A program made the translations under genes and the position numbers. From assembly GCA_035286125.1 (NCBI GenBank), contig JAYKIS010000037.1, forward strand, positions 1 to 64,000: 64,000 bases of DNA, given 5' to 3'. The notes under the pieces are model-generated. The model was given only the letters and a program-made list of their open reading frames with translations, did no database searches and had not been told where the DNA came from. Positions 18,076 through 25,979 of the stretch are shown here, piece by piece. Every line of letters begins with the position of its first letter. The stretch's first letter is position 1. The DNA is from VGJW01 sp035286125. Its GTDB lineage: Bacteria > Cyanobacteriota > Sericytochromatia > S15B-MN24 > VGJW01.

Positions 18076-19449
18076 GTGGGCATAGCCTCCCGGCGTTCCG
18101 TCCGCGCCACGATCCTCTGCGGGATCCTGGCGCTGACCGGTTGCGGGGATTCGGCAGGCCTGCCGGACGTGATGCCGCTGGCCGGGCTGCCGCCATCCCG
18201 GGTTCCCGACCGTTTCCTCTGGGGCGTCTCGGTAGCCGGACATCAGGTCGAGGGCGGCGAGGCCCCCACCCAATGGCGGGCGTGGGAACAGGCCGGGAAC
18301 GTTCCGGATCGCACGCGACCGCAGGGCGATGCGTGGTGGCGCTGGCGCGAGGACCTGGCGATGGCCCGGCAGATGGGCCTGACCGCCTATCGTTTCGGGG
18401 TGGAATGGGCGCGCGTCGAACCTTCCGAGGGCGCTTTCGACGACAGGGCCTTGGCCCGGTATGCGGCCATCGCCCGCGAGGCGCGTCGCCTCGGCATGCG
18501 GCCCATCGTGACGCTGCTTCACTTTTCCTATCCGTCGTGGCTCGACAAGCCCGACTTCTATGGGCGCAAGGGCTGGGAGCGCAGGGATGCCCCTGAGCGC
18601 TTCGCGCGATATGTCGCACGGGTGGCACGCCTCATCGCGCCCGAGGACCCGCTCTGGCTGACGCTCAACGAACCGACGATGATGGCCTACAAAGGCTACG
18701 TTGACGGCCAATTTCCCCCCGGTGAGCGCGATCCATGGAAGGGCATGCTCGTCCTCGGACGCCTGCTTCAGGGCCATGTCCTCGCGCGTGAGGTCCTGAA
18801 GCAGGTTCAACCGGGGGCGCTCGTCGGGTTCACGCACTACCTGCTCGCCATGCACCCGTTCCCGATTGCGCCGATCGGTCTCGGGGACCTGGGTCGTCCC
18901 CTGCCGCGCGTACCTTTCGGTCCCCTGGAGCCCGATCTCTGGGTGATGGACTTCCTCGAACCACGAGCGTTGGCAGAGGTCGACTTCCTGGGCATCGACG
19001 CCTACACGGCCGTCTCCCTCTCCCGCCCCGATCCCGGTCCTTATGCCCGCTGGCCAGTGGCTCCGCATGGCCTCAGGGAAGCCGCCCGGCGCGCCTGGCA
19101 CCATGTCGGCCGCAAGCCGCTGCTGTTCACCGAGAACGGCATGGCGACCGACGATGGCCGTCCCCGCCGGGATGGCTGGAGCCGTTCGGCCTACATGGTG
19201 GCCCACATCGGCATGGTCGAGGAACTGCGGCGTTCGGGCGTGCCGGTCTGGGGCTATTGCCACTGGACGCTTTACGACAACTGGGAGTGGGGCTCCCGCA
19301 AGCCACGCTTCGGCTTGTATTCGATGGATGCCGGGGATCGGGTCCGTCGGCCGACGGCAGCCGTGGCGACCTACCGACAGATCGTCCGGGACGGCGGCAT
19401 TCGTCCGGCGCTCGTCGAGCAGGTCCGGCGCCTGCCTTCCGCACCCTAG
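18076..19449 (+). CDS. Glycoside hydrolase family 1 lipoprotein (beta-glucosidase-like)
   Basis: A 457-residue protein with an N-terminal lipoprotein signal ending ILALTGC and a GH1 TIM barrel. GH1 signatures: FLWGVSVAGHQVEGG, YRFGVEWARVEP, TLNEP with the acid/base Glu near 199, and FTENG with the nucleophile Glu near 353, plus WGYCHWTLYDNWEW. It should hydrolyse beta-linked glycosides outside the inner membrane. Most GH1 enzymes are cytosolic, so lipidation and export are unusual. Translation starts at GTG 18076 preceded by GGGGGT. Its stop shares a CTAG with the convergent next gene. Confidence 0.88.
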   Translation: MGIASRRSVRATILCGILALTGCGDSAGLPDVMPLAGLPPSRVPDRFLWGVSVAGHQVEGGEAPTQWRAWEQAGNVPDRTRPQGDAWWRWREDLAMARQMGLTAYRFGVEWARVEPSEGAFDDRALARYAAIAREARRLGMRPIVTLLHFSYPSWLDKPDFYGRKGWERRDAPERFARYVARVARLIAPEDPLWLTLNEPTMMAYKGYVDGQFPPGERDPWKGMLVLGRLLQGHVLAREVLKQVQPGALVGFTHYLLAMHPFPIAPIGLGDLGRPLPRVPFGPLEPDLWVMDFLEPRALAEVDFLGIDAYTAVSLSRPDPGPYARWPVAPHGLREAARRAWHHVGRKPLLFTENGMATDDGRPRRDGWSRSAYMVAHIGMVEELRRSGVPVWGYCHWTLYDNWEWGSRKPRFGLYSMDAGDRVRRPTAAVATYRQIVRDGGIRPALVEQVRRLPSAP

Positions 19450-19811
19450 GCGGGGGCCGGAAACCGCACGGCCAGCAGTGCCTCTTCGGCCATGCCGGAT
19501 GCCTGGTACCACAGCAGATCGTCCGAATCCGGCCCCAGGATGACGGCCACGTGACCCGCCGTAGGGCCGGCCTCCCTGGGCGGATGGCACAGCCGGATGC
19601 CTGCGTCCCCCGATGGCGGATGGTCCGGACGGCGTGCGTCCCGCAACGTGATGCCCAGCGTCATCGCGACCCCCAGGGCCATGCCGTCCCACGGGGCCTC
19701 TGCAAGCAGGACTCGGCTACCGGTGCGCGTCCCCAGCCACCCCAGTGCCAGAGTGGCCGCGGCCTCGGGCGTCTGGCAACAGGGCGCGTCTTCGTGCGGA
19801 CGTGGCATCAT
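19446..19811 (-). CDS. Hypothetical protein
   Basis: A 121-residue protein not recognised. It has no signal peptide or membrane segment; the middle GVAMTLGITLRDA and C-terminal GHVAVILGPDSDDLLWYQA look like an alpha/beta fold. It is supported as a gene by its clean fit between neighbours: its TAG overlaps the GH1 TAG inside one CTAG palindrome, and its ATG pair at 19808/19811 abuts the divergent phosphatase start. Function unknown. Confidence 0.5.
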   Translation of the reverse strand: MMPRPHEDAPCCQTPEAAATLALGWLGTRTGSRVLLAEAPWDGMALGVAMTLGITLRDARRPDHPPSGDAGIRLCHPPREAGPTAGHVAVILGPDSDDLLWYQASGMAEEALLAVRFPAPA

Positions 19812-20316
19812 GCGTCCATGTCAGGTCGATTCCGGGGCGGGTGTCCACGTGCACTATGACTGGATTACGCCTCGCGTGGCCCTGGGGTCCCGGCCCGCCA
19901 GTGCATGGGATCTCCGGGAACTGGCCCTGGAAGGAGTCACGCATGTCGTGAACATGGCGGCCGGACTTGAACTGGGGCAGATCCTGGTCGAGGCATCCGC
20001 CGGTGGGCTCGACCCCTTGCCTGCGGTTGCCGCATTCCCCATCGGGGATGCCGAGGATGGCGCCGGTGCGCGGGGGCACCTGCTGCGCCAGGCCGTGGCG
20101 CACGTCGCTCACGTGCTGGATCAGGCCGAGGGGCATCGCGTCTATGTGCATTGCGTCCACGGGGTCTCGCGCTCGGCGACCGTCGTGCTGGGATGGCTGA
20201 TGCACGATCAGGGCATCGGGGTAGGCGAGGCGTTGTCCCGGCTCAAGGCGGCGCGCCCCAAGGCCTCGCCGCATCCGCTGCTGGTGGCCGAGATGCTGGA
20301 CGTACCTACGGTCTGA
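19810..20316 (+). CDS. Dual-specificity protein phosphatase-like protein
   Basis: A 168-residue cysteine-dependent phosphatase. The P-loop is HCVHGVSRSATVV with the nucleophile Cys near 115, matching the HCxxGxSRS signature of DSPc domains; the segment WLMHDQGIGVGEALSRLKAARP after it is the typical helix. The N-terminal WITPRVALGSRPASAWD also matches DSP folds. It probably removes phosphate from proteins or phospho-sugars/lipids in the cytosol. The ATG at 19810 is my choice; GTG at about 19847 is an alternative. Confidence 0.85.
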   Translation: MRPCQVDSGAGVHVHYDWITPRVALGSRPASAWDLRELALEGVTHVVNMAAGLELGQILVEASAGGLDPLPAVAAFPIGDAEDGAGARGHLLRQAVAHVAHVLDQAEGHRVYVHCVHGVSRSATVVLGWLMHDQGIGVGEALSRLKAARPKASPHPLLVAEMLDVPTV

Positions 20317-20329
20317 CGACCCAAGAGGA

Positions 20330-20362
20330 CGACCCCCCCGGCAAGGATTGCCGAAGGGGTCG
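20330..20362. terminator. Bidirectional terminator hairpin
   Basis: Outer arms CGACCCC and GGGGTCG enclose inner arms GGCAA and TTGCC with a three-base loop. It lies between two convergent genes (phosphatase stop at 20,316; outer-membrane protein stop at 20,382), so it can serve both. Confidence 0.65.
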
Positions 20363-20381
20363 CTGCGACGGTCCAGAGGTC

Positions 20382-21500
20382 TCAGAACGAGACGCCGGCC
20401 TCGAAGAACGGACCGGACTCCACCGTCGCCCGGAAGGTGTCCTGCAGCGTCTTGGCCTTGGCCACGGCATCATTCTGGATGGCAGTGGGGGCCGAGCCAT
20501 TGAGCACGCTCGTGGGATTCAGGCCCGTCGGCAGGGCCGAGCCCAGCAGGCTGCCGAAGGCGGAGCCGAAGTCCGTGCCATAGCCCGTCAGCCGGAAGCG
20601 CTGGCCGAACTTGACCTTGATGCCATAAAGCGTGAAGCCGAGGGCCGCCTCGGCCTCCGCGGGGGCCAGGGTCGCGGCTGCTGCAGCTCCGTCCGCCACC
20701 GTCAGCGGCGCGATGCCGCCCAGCAGATCAAGGCCGGCGCTGACGGGACCGAGGCCCAGGCCCAGACCGTAGCCCACAAGGAACTCGTTGAGCGACACGT
20801 CCTTGTCCGGTGCGACACCCGGGATGCCCCGATAAGTCTCGCGACGGTAGCCGGCACGCAGGCCGAGCGCCTTGCCGTAGAAGCCGGTGTAGCCCTGGCT
20901 GAGCAGGGGAGAAGGGGCTGAGAGCAGCGAACTGGCAACCGAGGCAGTCTGGGCGTTTCCGGGGGCGGTCCGCATGCCCGCGGCCTCGAGGCCGCCCGAG
21001 AAGATCAAGAAGCCCAGTTCGGCCTTGAGCGCGTTGAGTGATGCGCCGCTGGAGGCCTGGGAGGCGAGCTTGGGGTTCTGCAGGTTGGGGATCGTGACCG
21101 CCGCGTTGGTCACAGGAACGGTGAAGCTGGTGTCCTCGAACGACACGAAGTTGTTGCTCACGTCCTGCTGGTATCGCGAACCTGCCATGACCTCCATCCA
21201 GAAGAAGGGGGGCAGCTTGGGAGGCCAGCCAAGGTTCATGCCGCCGGATGCCGGGGCCTCATCGGCCGTCTCCTTGGCAACCTTGCCGCTCATGACGAGG
21301 CCGTCGGTCGTGCCGCCGGGAGCCTTGGCAGGCGCAGCCGCCGGTGCGGCCGGCGCGGGAACGGCCGGGGGAGCCGGCACGGCGGGGGCATTGTCCGCGG
21401 GCGCAGGGCTGGAGCGCCGGATCTGGGCCTGGGCAGGCGCGGCGATGACAATCGAGGCTGCGAGCAGGGCAACGGTGCCGATGGGTCTGGTGATGTTCAT
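20382..21500 (-). CDS. Probable outer-membrane beta-barrel protein
   Basis: A 372-residue exported protein, family not recognised. A signal peptide (ALLAASIVIAAPAQAQ) is followed by a Pro/Ala-rich linker (about 27-65). The remainder alternates short amphipathic segments, with YTGFYGKALGLRAGYRRE, GLGLGLGPVSAGLDLLGG and LGFTLYGIKVKFGQRFRL, and ends SGPFFEAGVSF; a terminal Phe in an alternating pattern is typical of barrels inserted by BamA. Likely located in the outer membrane. It lies 18 bases downstream of the next gene on the same strand and is probably cotranscribed with it. Confidence 0.65.
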   Translation of the reverse strand: MNITRPIGTVALLAASIVIAAPAQAQIRRSSPAPADNAPAVPAPPAVPAPAAPAAAPAKAPGGTTDGLVMSGKVAKETADEAPASGGMNLGWPPKLPPFFWMEVMAGSRYQQDVSNNFVSFEDTSFTVPVTNAAVTIPNLQNPKLASQASSGASLNALKAELGFLIFSGGLEAAGMRTAPGNAQTASVASSLLSAPSPLLSQGYTGFYGKALGLRAGYRRETYRGIPGVAPDKDVSLNEFLVGYGLGLGLGPVSAGLDLLGGIAPLTVADGAAAAATLAPAEAEAALGFTLYGIKVKFGQRFRLTGYGTDFGSAFGSLLGSALPTGLNPTSVLNGSAPTAIQNDAVAKAKTLQDTFRATVESGPFFEAGVSF

Positions 21501-21518
21501 GGTGTCGGGGGAGCCTCC

Positions 21519-22973
21519 TCAGGTCTCCAGGGCATGGTCCAGCAGCAGGCTGGCCTCTCCAAGGCTCTTGCGCTTCAGCGCCGATTCGACTTTGGCAATG
21601 TCGGATCGGAGCTTCGCTGCCTTGGTCACGGTGGGGTCCGCGAGCAATTCGGAGGTGCGCAGCAGGTCCATCGCGGCCTTGCGCGCGGCCGCATGCTGGC
21701 CACCCTTGATTTCGTTGGCGCAGGATTCGGCCAGATCCGCCATCTGGTTCGAGCGATTCACGATGAGCCCGTCGAAGACCTCGGCGGTGCGCGCGAGGAC
21801 GCTGGCGCTACGCAACAGGTTGGGGTCGATTTCGCCCTTCATCATCTTGCGGAGCGCCATCCCGCCCTTGATGAGCTCGACGGCCCGGCCGAAGACCTGA
21901 TCTCCCATCACGGCGCTGCCGCAATGGACCAGGATGGCAAGCGGCACGACGAAGGGATACTGCCTGGCCTTGAGGGTCTCGACCAGTTGCAGCAACTGCT
22001 TGTCGATGAGCTTCCACTTGTCCTGATTGCCCACGGCCGAGACCTCGGTCCGATCGGTGACTTCGGGAATCTCGACGTCCTCGCCACCTGCAGCCACGAC
22101 CGAACCTGCCGTGATGACCTGTTCCGACAGATCGGCGACCGCAGCGAAGTCCTTGGCAGTGAGGCCCTTGAGCAGCTTGCCGCCGACCTTGGCCAGGAAC
22201 CGCGACTGGCGGTGCATCTCCTTGTCGAGACGGACGAGGCGGACGTCGAAGTCGCGGCACCACGTTTCGATCGTGTCGGGCTCCCGGGCCTCGAGTGCTT
22301 CCTGCAGCTTGGGGACGATGCCGCGAACCTCGCGAGCCTCCTTCAGAATGTCGTCGCCAAGCAGGCCGATTTCCCCCACGAGGCGCACGGCCAAAGGCTT
22401 GAGCACGGCCGCATTTCGGCTGCGAGCGGCATCCCGGAGCACCTTTTCGAGGCTGTTCAGTGCCTCGATGCGGGCTGCCTCGGTACGCAGCAGGCTGTCG
22501 GCCTCCGCCGTTCGGTCCTCGAGGAGCAGGCCGATGGCCGCGACGTCTCCGCGGTCATACATCGGCTTCAAGTCGTCGATGAGCGGCTTGCGGCGCTTGA
22601 GGTCCTTGGGCTCATCCTTGCGCCGGAAGAAGCTCTCGATGCGGATGCGCATCGTCTGCGTCAGTTCGTTGGTCTTGCTCCTGGGCTCGTCACCCTGAGC
22701 CTTTCCCCACGTGCGCCCGGTGGGCGAGGCGACGCTATCACCGGCCTTGCGTGCGGAAAAGAAGTCCTTGGGCGGAGCCTTGCCTTCGGGGACGGCGGCC
22801 GGATCCAGCTTGCCTGTACCGCGCGCCGCGAGCGGCCCGGTACCTCTTGGCGGGGCGGTGCGGCCCTTGGCGGCGATGGAGCCGGTGCGGCCCTTTCTGC
22901 CCTTTTTTCTACCCTTCTTGCCACGACCGAAGCCCCCCTTCAGGAGGTCCAGCAGTTTGTTAAGGAGGCCCAA
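21519..22973 (-). CDS. Large unknown protein with very basic N-terminus
   Basis: A 484-residue protein I do not recognise. It opens with an amphipathic helix (MGLLNKLLDLLKGG) and a dense Lys/Arg/Gly stretch (about 15-30), then a Pro/Gly/Ala-rich segment to about 105. The remainder is alpha-helical, rich in Leu, Asp and Arg, with possible helical repeats (for example DRTAEADSLLRTEAARIEALN and KPLAVRLVGEIGLLGDDILK regions). No signal peptide or membrane span is visible. The start is TTG 22973 with AGGTGG just upstream. It is cotranscribed with the outer-membrane protein gene and may help its surface system. Confidence 0.65.
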   Translation of the reverse strand: MGLLNKLLDLLKGGFGRGKKGRKKGRKGRTGSIAAKGRTAPPRGTGPLAARGTGKLDPAAVPEGKAPPKDFFSARKAGDSVASPTGRTWGKAQGDEPRSKTNELTQTMRIRIESFFRRKDEPKDLKRRKPLIDDLKPMYDRGDVAAIGLLLEDRTAEADSLLRTEAARIEALNSLEKVLRDAARSRNAAVLKPLAVRLVGEIGLLGDDILKEAREVRGIVPKLQEALEAREPDTIETWCRDFDVRLVRLDKEMHRQSRFLAKVGGKLLKGLTAKDFAAVADLSEQVITAGSVVAAGGEDVEIPEVTDRTEVSAVGNQDKWKLIDKQLLQLVETLKARQYPFVVPLAILVHCGSAVMGDQVFGRAVELIKGGMALRKMMKGEIDPNLLRSASVLARTAEVFDGLIVNRSNQMADLAESCANEIKGGQHAAARKAAMDLLRTSELLADPTVTKAAKLRSDIAKVESALKRKSLGEASLLLDHALET

Positions 22974-23054
22974 TCTTCCACCTGACGGTCACGGGAGCAT
23001 CGCAGTCTAGCATTACCGCCGCCCGCCCGTTGTGACCAAAGTCCGCAGACGCGC

Positions 23055-24062
23055 TCAGTGATAGGGAATGGGTAGAGGTGGCCGGTAGCGGGGGCGCTCG
23101 ACCTTGGTGCCGGCGATATCCGGCAGGTAGGTGATCATCTCGCCGCGGAGTGTAGACACCGTGAAGCCTGTCTCCAGCTGCTCGCGATACATCGGCATGT
23201 AGTACTGCATCGGCGAGTCAGGCGTGTCGTCAATAAGTTGCAGCTTGGCGTCGAATACGAGGTTGTTGTTGCTGAGGACATTGCCGCCCCACATCAGGAT
23301 GTAATTCCGGGCCGGTTCGGGCGGCACCGGACGCTCGCGCCGGACGCTGTCATCGAAGCGCATCGTGACCCGACCCTGCTGTATGGTGGCGCCGGTGCAA
23401 AAGGCCCTCATCGCGGGTGGGGGAATCATGCGGTCCGGATAGAGGATGATGTCGTTGCCCTCGATACGCACGCCCTTGTCCTCCCGGGCCTGCAGCATCT
23501 CTGCGAGGTCTACCCCGACGACGTCCAGCAGGCCCTTGACCGGCAGGCCATTGGACTTGATCCGATCCGGGCGCAGGACGAGTTGCCCCTTGCCGTTGGG
23601 GCGCAGATCCCCCTCGATTTCGCAGATGGTGGTGACACCGAACTTCTTGAGCTTGGCCGTTTGGCGCAAGCGCCCATTGCTGCAAGAGATGCGGATGTCG
23701 CTGATGGGCGAGTTCGGGAAATTGAATACGTACCGGTTCATCAGCGCGGCCATGGCCTGCTCCGTCATGGTGAACTCGGCCACGTGGACCTTGACCAGAT
23801 AGTCGTTGACGTTGCCGGGAATGAGTGGCTTGCCCAGGTCGTAGGGCAACAGGTCTGCATCCATCGCGGGAATGTCGACAACGATCTGCTCGTCGATTCG
23901 GTAGGCCACGTTCTGCATGTAGAAACGGGTCGGGGCACCCTTGGGTTCCTCGAAGGGGGTTCGCGTGGGTGTGGGCGCCGGCACCTCGGTGCCTGCAGGG
24001 GAGCCGCCGCAGCCGGCCAGTGCTACGCAAGCCACGGCCGCAAGGGCCTTGAGCCTTTGCAT
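23055..24062 (-). CDS. Lipoprotein resembling LmeA/DUF2993-type lipid-binding proteins
   Basis: A 335-residue lipoprotein: signal LKALAAVACVALAGCGGS with a canonical lipobox LAGC, then a Thr/Pro linker. The body has alternating strands with AEFTMTEQAMAALMNRYVF, DRIKSNGLPVKGLLDVVGVD and GVRIEGNDIILYPDRMIPPP; the pattern of an early elongated beta segment and a late line of the form ...V.G..I.LYP...PPP resembles LmeA/DUF2993 lipid-binding tubular proteins. That match is by eye only. It probably sits in the periplasm attached to a membrane. The ATG at 24092 is an alternative start giving the same lipobox. Confidence 0.65.
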   Translation of the reverse strand: MQRLKALAAVACVALAGCGGSPAGTEVPAPTPTRTPFEEPKGAPTRFYMQNVAYRIDEQIVVDIPAMDADLLPYDLGKPLIPGNVNDYLVKVHVAEFTMTEQAMAALMNRYVFNFPNSPISDIRISCSNGRLRQTAKLKKFGVTTICEIEGDLRPNGKGQLVLRPDRIKSNGLPVKGLLDVVGVDLAEMLQAREDKGVRIEGNDIILYPDRMIPPPAMRAFCTGATIQQGRVTMRFDDSVRRERPVPPEPARNYILMWGGNVLSNNNLVFDAKLQLIDDTPDSPMQYYMPMYREQLETGFTVSTLRGEMITYLPDIAGTKVERPRYRPPLPIPYH

Positions 24063-24163
24063 CGTGGACGAGGGGGCGCCGTGGGGGTGCATACTCTGAT
24101 TGTCGTCGGAGAGGCTGCCAAACTGACGTCTTGGGGTTAAGGTTCGCTGATGGGATGCCTAAA

Positions 24164-25153
24164 TCATACCGGTTTGGCATAGGTATCGAGTACGGTGAAG
24201 AGGGCCTCGGCCGTGCGGGTCTGGTTGACGGCGTGGCGCAACTCGGCGGAACCCGGAAGGCCCTTGGTGTACCAGGCCACATGCTTGCGGCACTCTGGCA
24301 CGCCTTGCGCCTCGCCCTTCTCCTCGATGAGCAGCCGGCAATGTTCCCGGGCCACCCCGAGGCGAACGTCCGGTGCAGGCTCGGGGGGCATTTCCCCGGT
24401 CTTCAGGTATGTGTCGATGCGCGGTATGATCCAGGGATTCCCTTGGGCGCCCCGGCCGATCATGACGCCGGCGCAGCCCGAGGCCTTGAGACGCTCCGCG
24501 GCAATCAGGGGGTCCCAGAGGTCCCCGTTGCCGACCACGGGAACGGAGACGGCCGAGGCCACCTCGGCAATGGCCTCCCAGTCAGCAGAGCCCGAGTACA
24601 TCTGGCTGCGCGTCCGGCCGTGGACCGTGATCATCTGCACCCCGCAGGATTCCGCGAGCCGGGCGACGGCGACATGGTTCCGCAACTGCTCGTCCCAGCC
24701 CAGCCGCATCTTGATCGTCACGGGGACCTGGTCGCCCACGGCTCCGACCATCGCCGTCAGGATGCGCCCGAGCAGGGGCAGGTCCTTGAGCAGGCCGCTG
24801 CCGTCGCAGTTCTTGGCAATCTTGGGGACGGGACAGCCCAGGTTCAGGTCGATGACGTCTGTGCCTGCGGCCGCAAGGATCCGGGCTGCCTGGCCCATGG
24901 TCTCCGGTTCGTGGCCGAAGATTTGCAGGCCAAGAGGACGCAGGCCCGGCGGGATGTCGACCTTCAGGCGACTCTTCCAGTGGACCAGACCCACGGCGCT
25001 GAACATCTCGTGGAAGATCAGGGATCGTTGGTCGAAACGACGCAGGAGCTTCAGATAGGGGACATCGCAGACGCCGCACATCGGCGCCAGGATCACCCGG
25101 CTGTCGAGCGTCAGCGGGCCAATGCGGAAGGGTTGTTCAAGTGCGGGGGGCAT
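24164..25153 (-). CDS. dusB: tRNA-dihydrouridine synthase
   Basis: A 329-residue FMN-dependent Dus enzyme reducing uridines in the tRNA D-loop. Family segments: VILAPMCGVCDVPYLKLL, IDLNLGCPVPKIAKNCDGSGLL (broken here as GCPVPKI plus the following CDGSG), VTIKMRLGW, ITVHGRTRSQMYSG, VPVVGNGDLWDP and GVMIGRGAQGNPWI. The GCP cysteine is the proton donor. The CDGSGLL variant in place of xxAGAAL is slightly unusual. Subfamily B is assumed. It starts six bases after the small gene upstream. Confidence 0.93.
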   Translation of the reverse strand: MPPALEQPFRIGPLTLDSRVILAPMCGVCDVPYLKLLRRFDQRSLIFHEMFSAVGLVHWKSRLKVDIPPGLRPLGLQIFGHEPETMGQAARILAAAGTDVIDLNLGCPVPKIAKNCDGSGLLKDLPLLGRILTAMVGAVGDQVPVTIKMRLGWDEQLRNHVAVARLAESCGVQMITVHGRTRSQMYSGSADWEAIAEVASAVSVPVVGNGDLWDPLIAAERLKASGCAGVMIGRGAQGNPWIIPRIDTYLKTGEMPPEPAPDVRLGVAREHCRLLIEEKGEAQGVPECRKHVAWYTKGLPGSAELRHAVNQTRTAEALFTVLDTYAKPV

Positions 25154-25159
25154 ACCCCG

Positions 25160-25537
25160 TCAAGAATACCGCTCAAGTGACGCCGGGCGCAGCCCCCTGT
25201 ACTGCTGACAGAAGGCTTCGTAGACGGGCGCGAACAGTTCGAAGGCGCCGGCGCGCATCCGGGTCGGGGGCAACGCCGACCCCCAGCCACCCAGGTGAAT
25301 GATGAGGTCCTGGGAAGCCATCGAAAGGTCGCGCATCCCCTCGATCAACCGAGCCGCCTCCTCGCCCGAGCACCCTTCGATGCAGCCGAGGAAGCCTTCG
25401 CCCGAGTCCGCGATCCGGATCGAGATGCGCCCCTCCCCGAAACGATCGAGCAGGGCCTCCGTGGTTCCGGCCACGTCGCAGGCCTCGGCGTCCCCGTCAA
25501 GCTGGAAGACAAAGGCGTGTCCACGCGGCTCGAACAT
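25160..25537 (-). CDS. Small hypothetical protein upstream of dus
   Basis: A 125-residue protein, not recognised. The composition is that of a soluble alpha/beta protein with no signal or membrane segment; ISIRIADSGEGFLGCIEGCSGEEAARL is the most conserved-looking part and DLIIHLGGWGSALPP follows. The ATG at 25537 is chosen over an in-frame TTG immediately before it. It ends six bases before dus on the same strand, so both are likely one transcript. Confidence 0.6.
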   Translation of the reverse strand: MFEPRGHAFVFQLDGDAEACDVAGTTEALLDRFGEGRISIRIADSGEGFLGCIEGCSGEEAARLIEGMRDLSMASQDLIIHLGGWGSALPPTRMRAGAFELFAPVYEAFCQQYRGLRPASLERYS

Positions 25538-25623
25538 CAATGCCCGTGACCCCTTTCGCCCGTGGATGCGACCATTTGGCCCCCTTTTTCGTACCCCCGG
25601 AGGCGAGTCGCGTAACCCCGCGA

Positions 25624-25651
25624 TTGACGCCCCCGCCCATCCCCTGATAGC
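25624..25651 (+). promoter_or_regulatory. Candidate promoter of the small gene at 25.7 kb
   Basis: TTGACG (25624-25629) and GATAGC (25646-25651) are spaced 16 bases; TG precedes the -10 region. The -35 matches five of six consensus positions, the -10 is weak. The expected start would lie about 25 bases before the GTG of the small gene. Confidence 0.35.
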
Positions 25652-25683
25652 CTTGGCCGCCCCTAGCCGTCTTGAGGAACCTC

Positions 25684-25911
25684 GTGCCCCAGCCCGCCCT
25701 GCGCCACCGCATCCGCGTCCGACATGCCGATGGCACGGTGATGGAACTCGACCGGGACCCCGAGCGCGAGGTTGGCGAACTGGTCACGGCCGACGCCTTG
25801 GCGTGGCCCGGTGCTCCCGTGAAATTCATCGTCACGGGGAAGTCGGTCCAGCCCGGTTCCGATGTCGAGCCCCGCGAGACGGTCTACCAGGTCCAGCCCG
25901 TCGGCGCCTGA
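25684..25911 (+). CDS. Small beta-grasp-like hypothetical protein
   Basis: A 75-residue protein, unrecognised. It alternates strand-like segments (HRIRVRHADGTVMELD, PVKFIVTGKSVQPG, ETVYQVQPVGA) around one helix, resembling a ubiquitin-like beta-grasp layout by eye. It ends in Val-Gly-Ala rather than a Gly-Gly tail. GTG at 25684 is chosen because GAGGAA lies four bases upstream; a TTG at 25672 is an alternative. Confidence 0.5.
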   Translation: MPQPALRHRIRVRHADGTVMELDRDPEREVGELVTADALAWPGAPVKFIVTGKSVQPGSDVEPRETVYQVQPVGA

Positions 25912-25931
25912 ATCGGTCCCGGCCGCAAGAA

Positions 25932-25960
25932 GGCCGCCCGCCAGAAGCTGGCGAGCGGCC
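25932..25960. terminator. Terminator hairpin between convergent genes
   Basis: GGCCGC-CGCCAG and CTGGCG-GCGGCC arms (12 pairs with one bulge on each side) around an AAG loop. It lies between the small gene ending at 25,911 and the FlgO-like gene ending at 25,980 and probably serves both. Confidence 0.6.
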
Positions 25961-25979
25961 CGTCCGCGTTTCCGGAACG

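Noticed and set aside
23040..24163. Plus-strand frame at 23,238-24,140
   Set aside because: Antisense to the lipoprotein gene, which has a clear lipobox; the plus-strand frame has no coherent domain.
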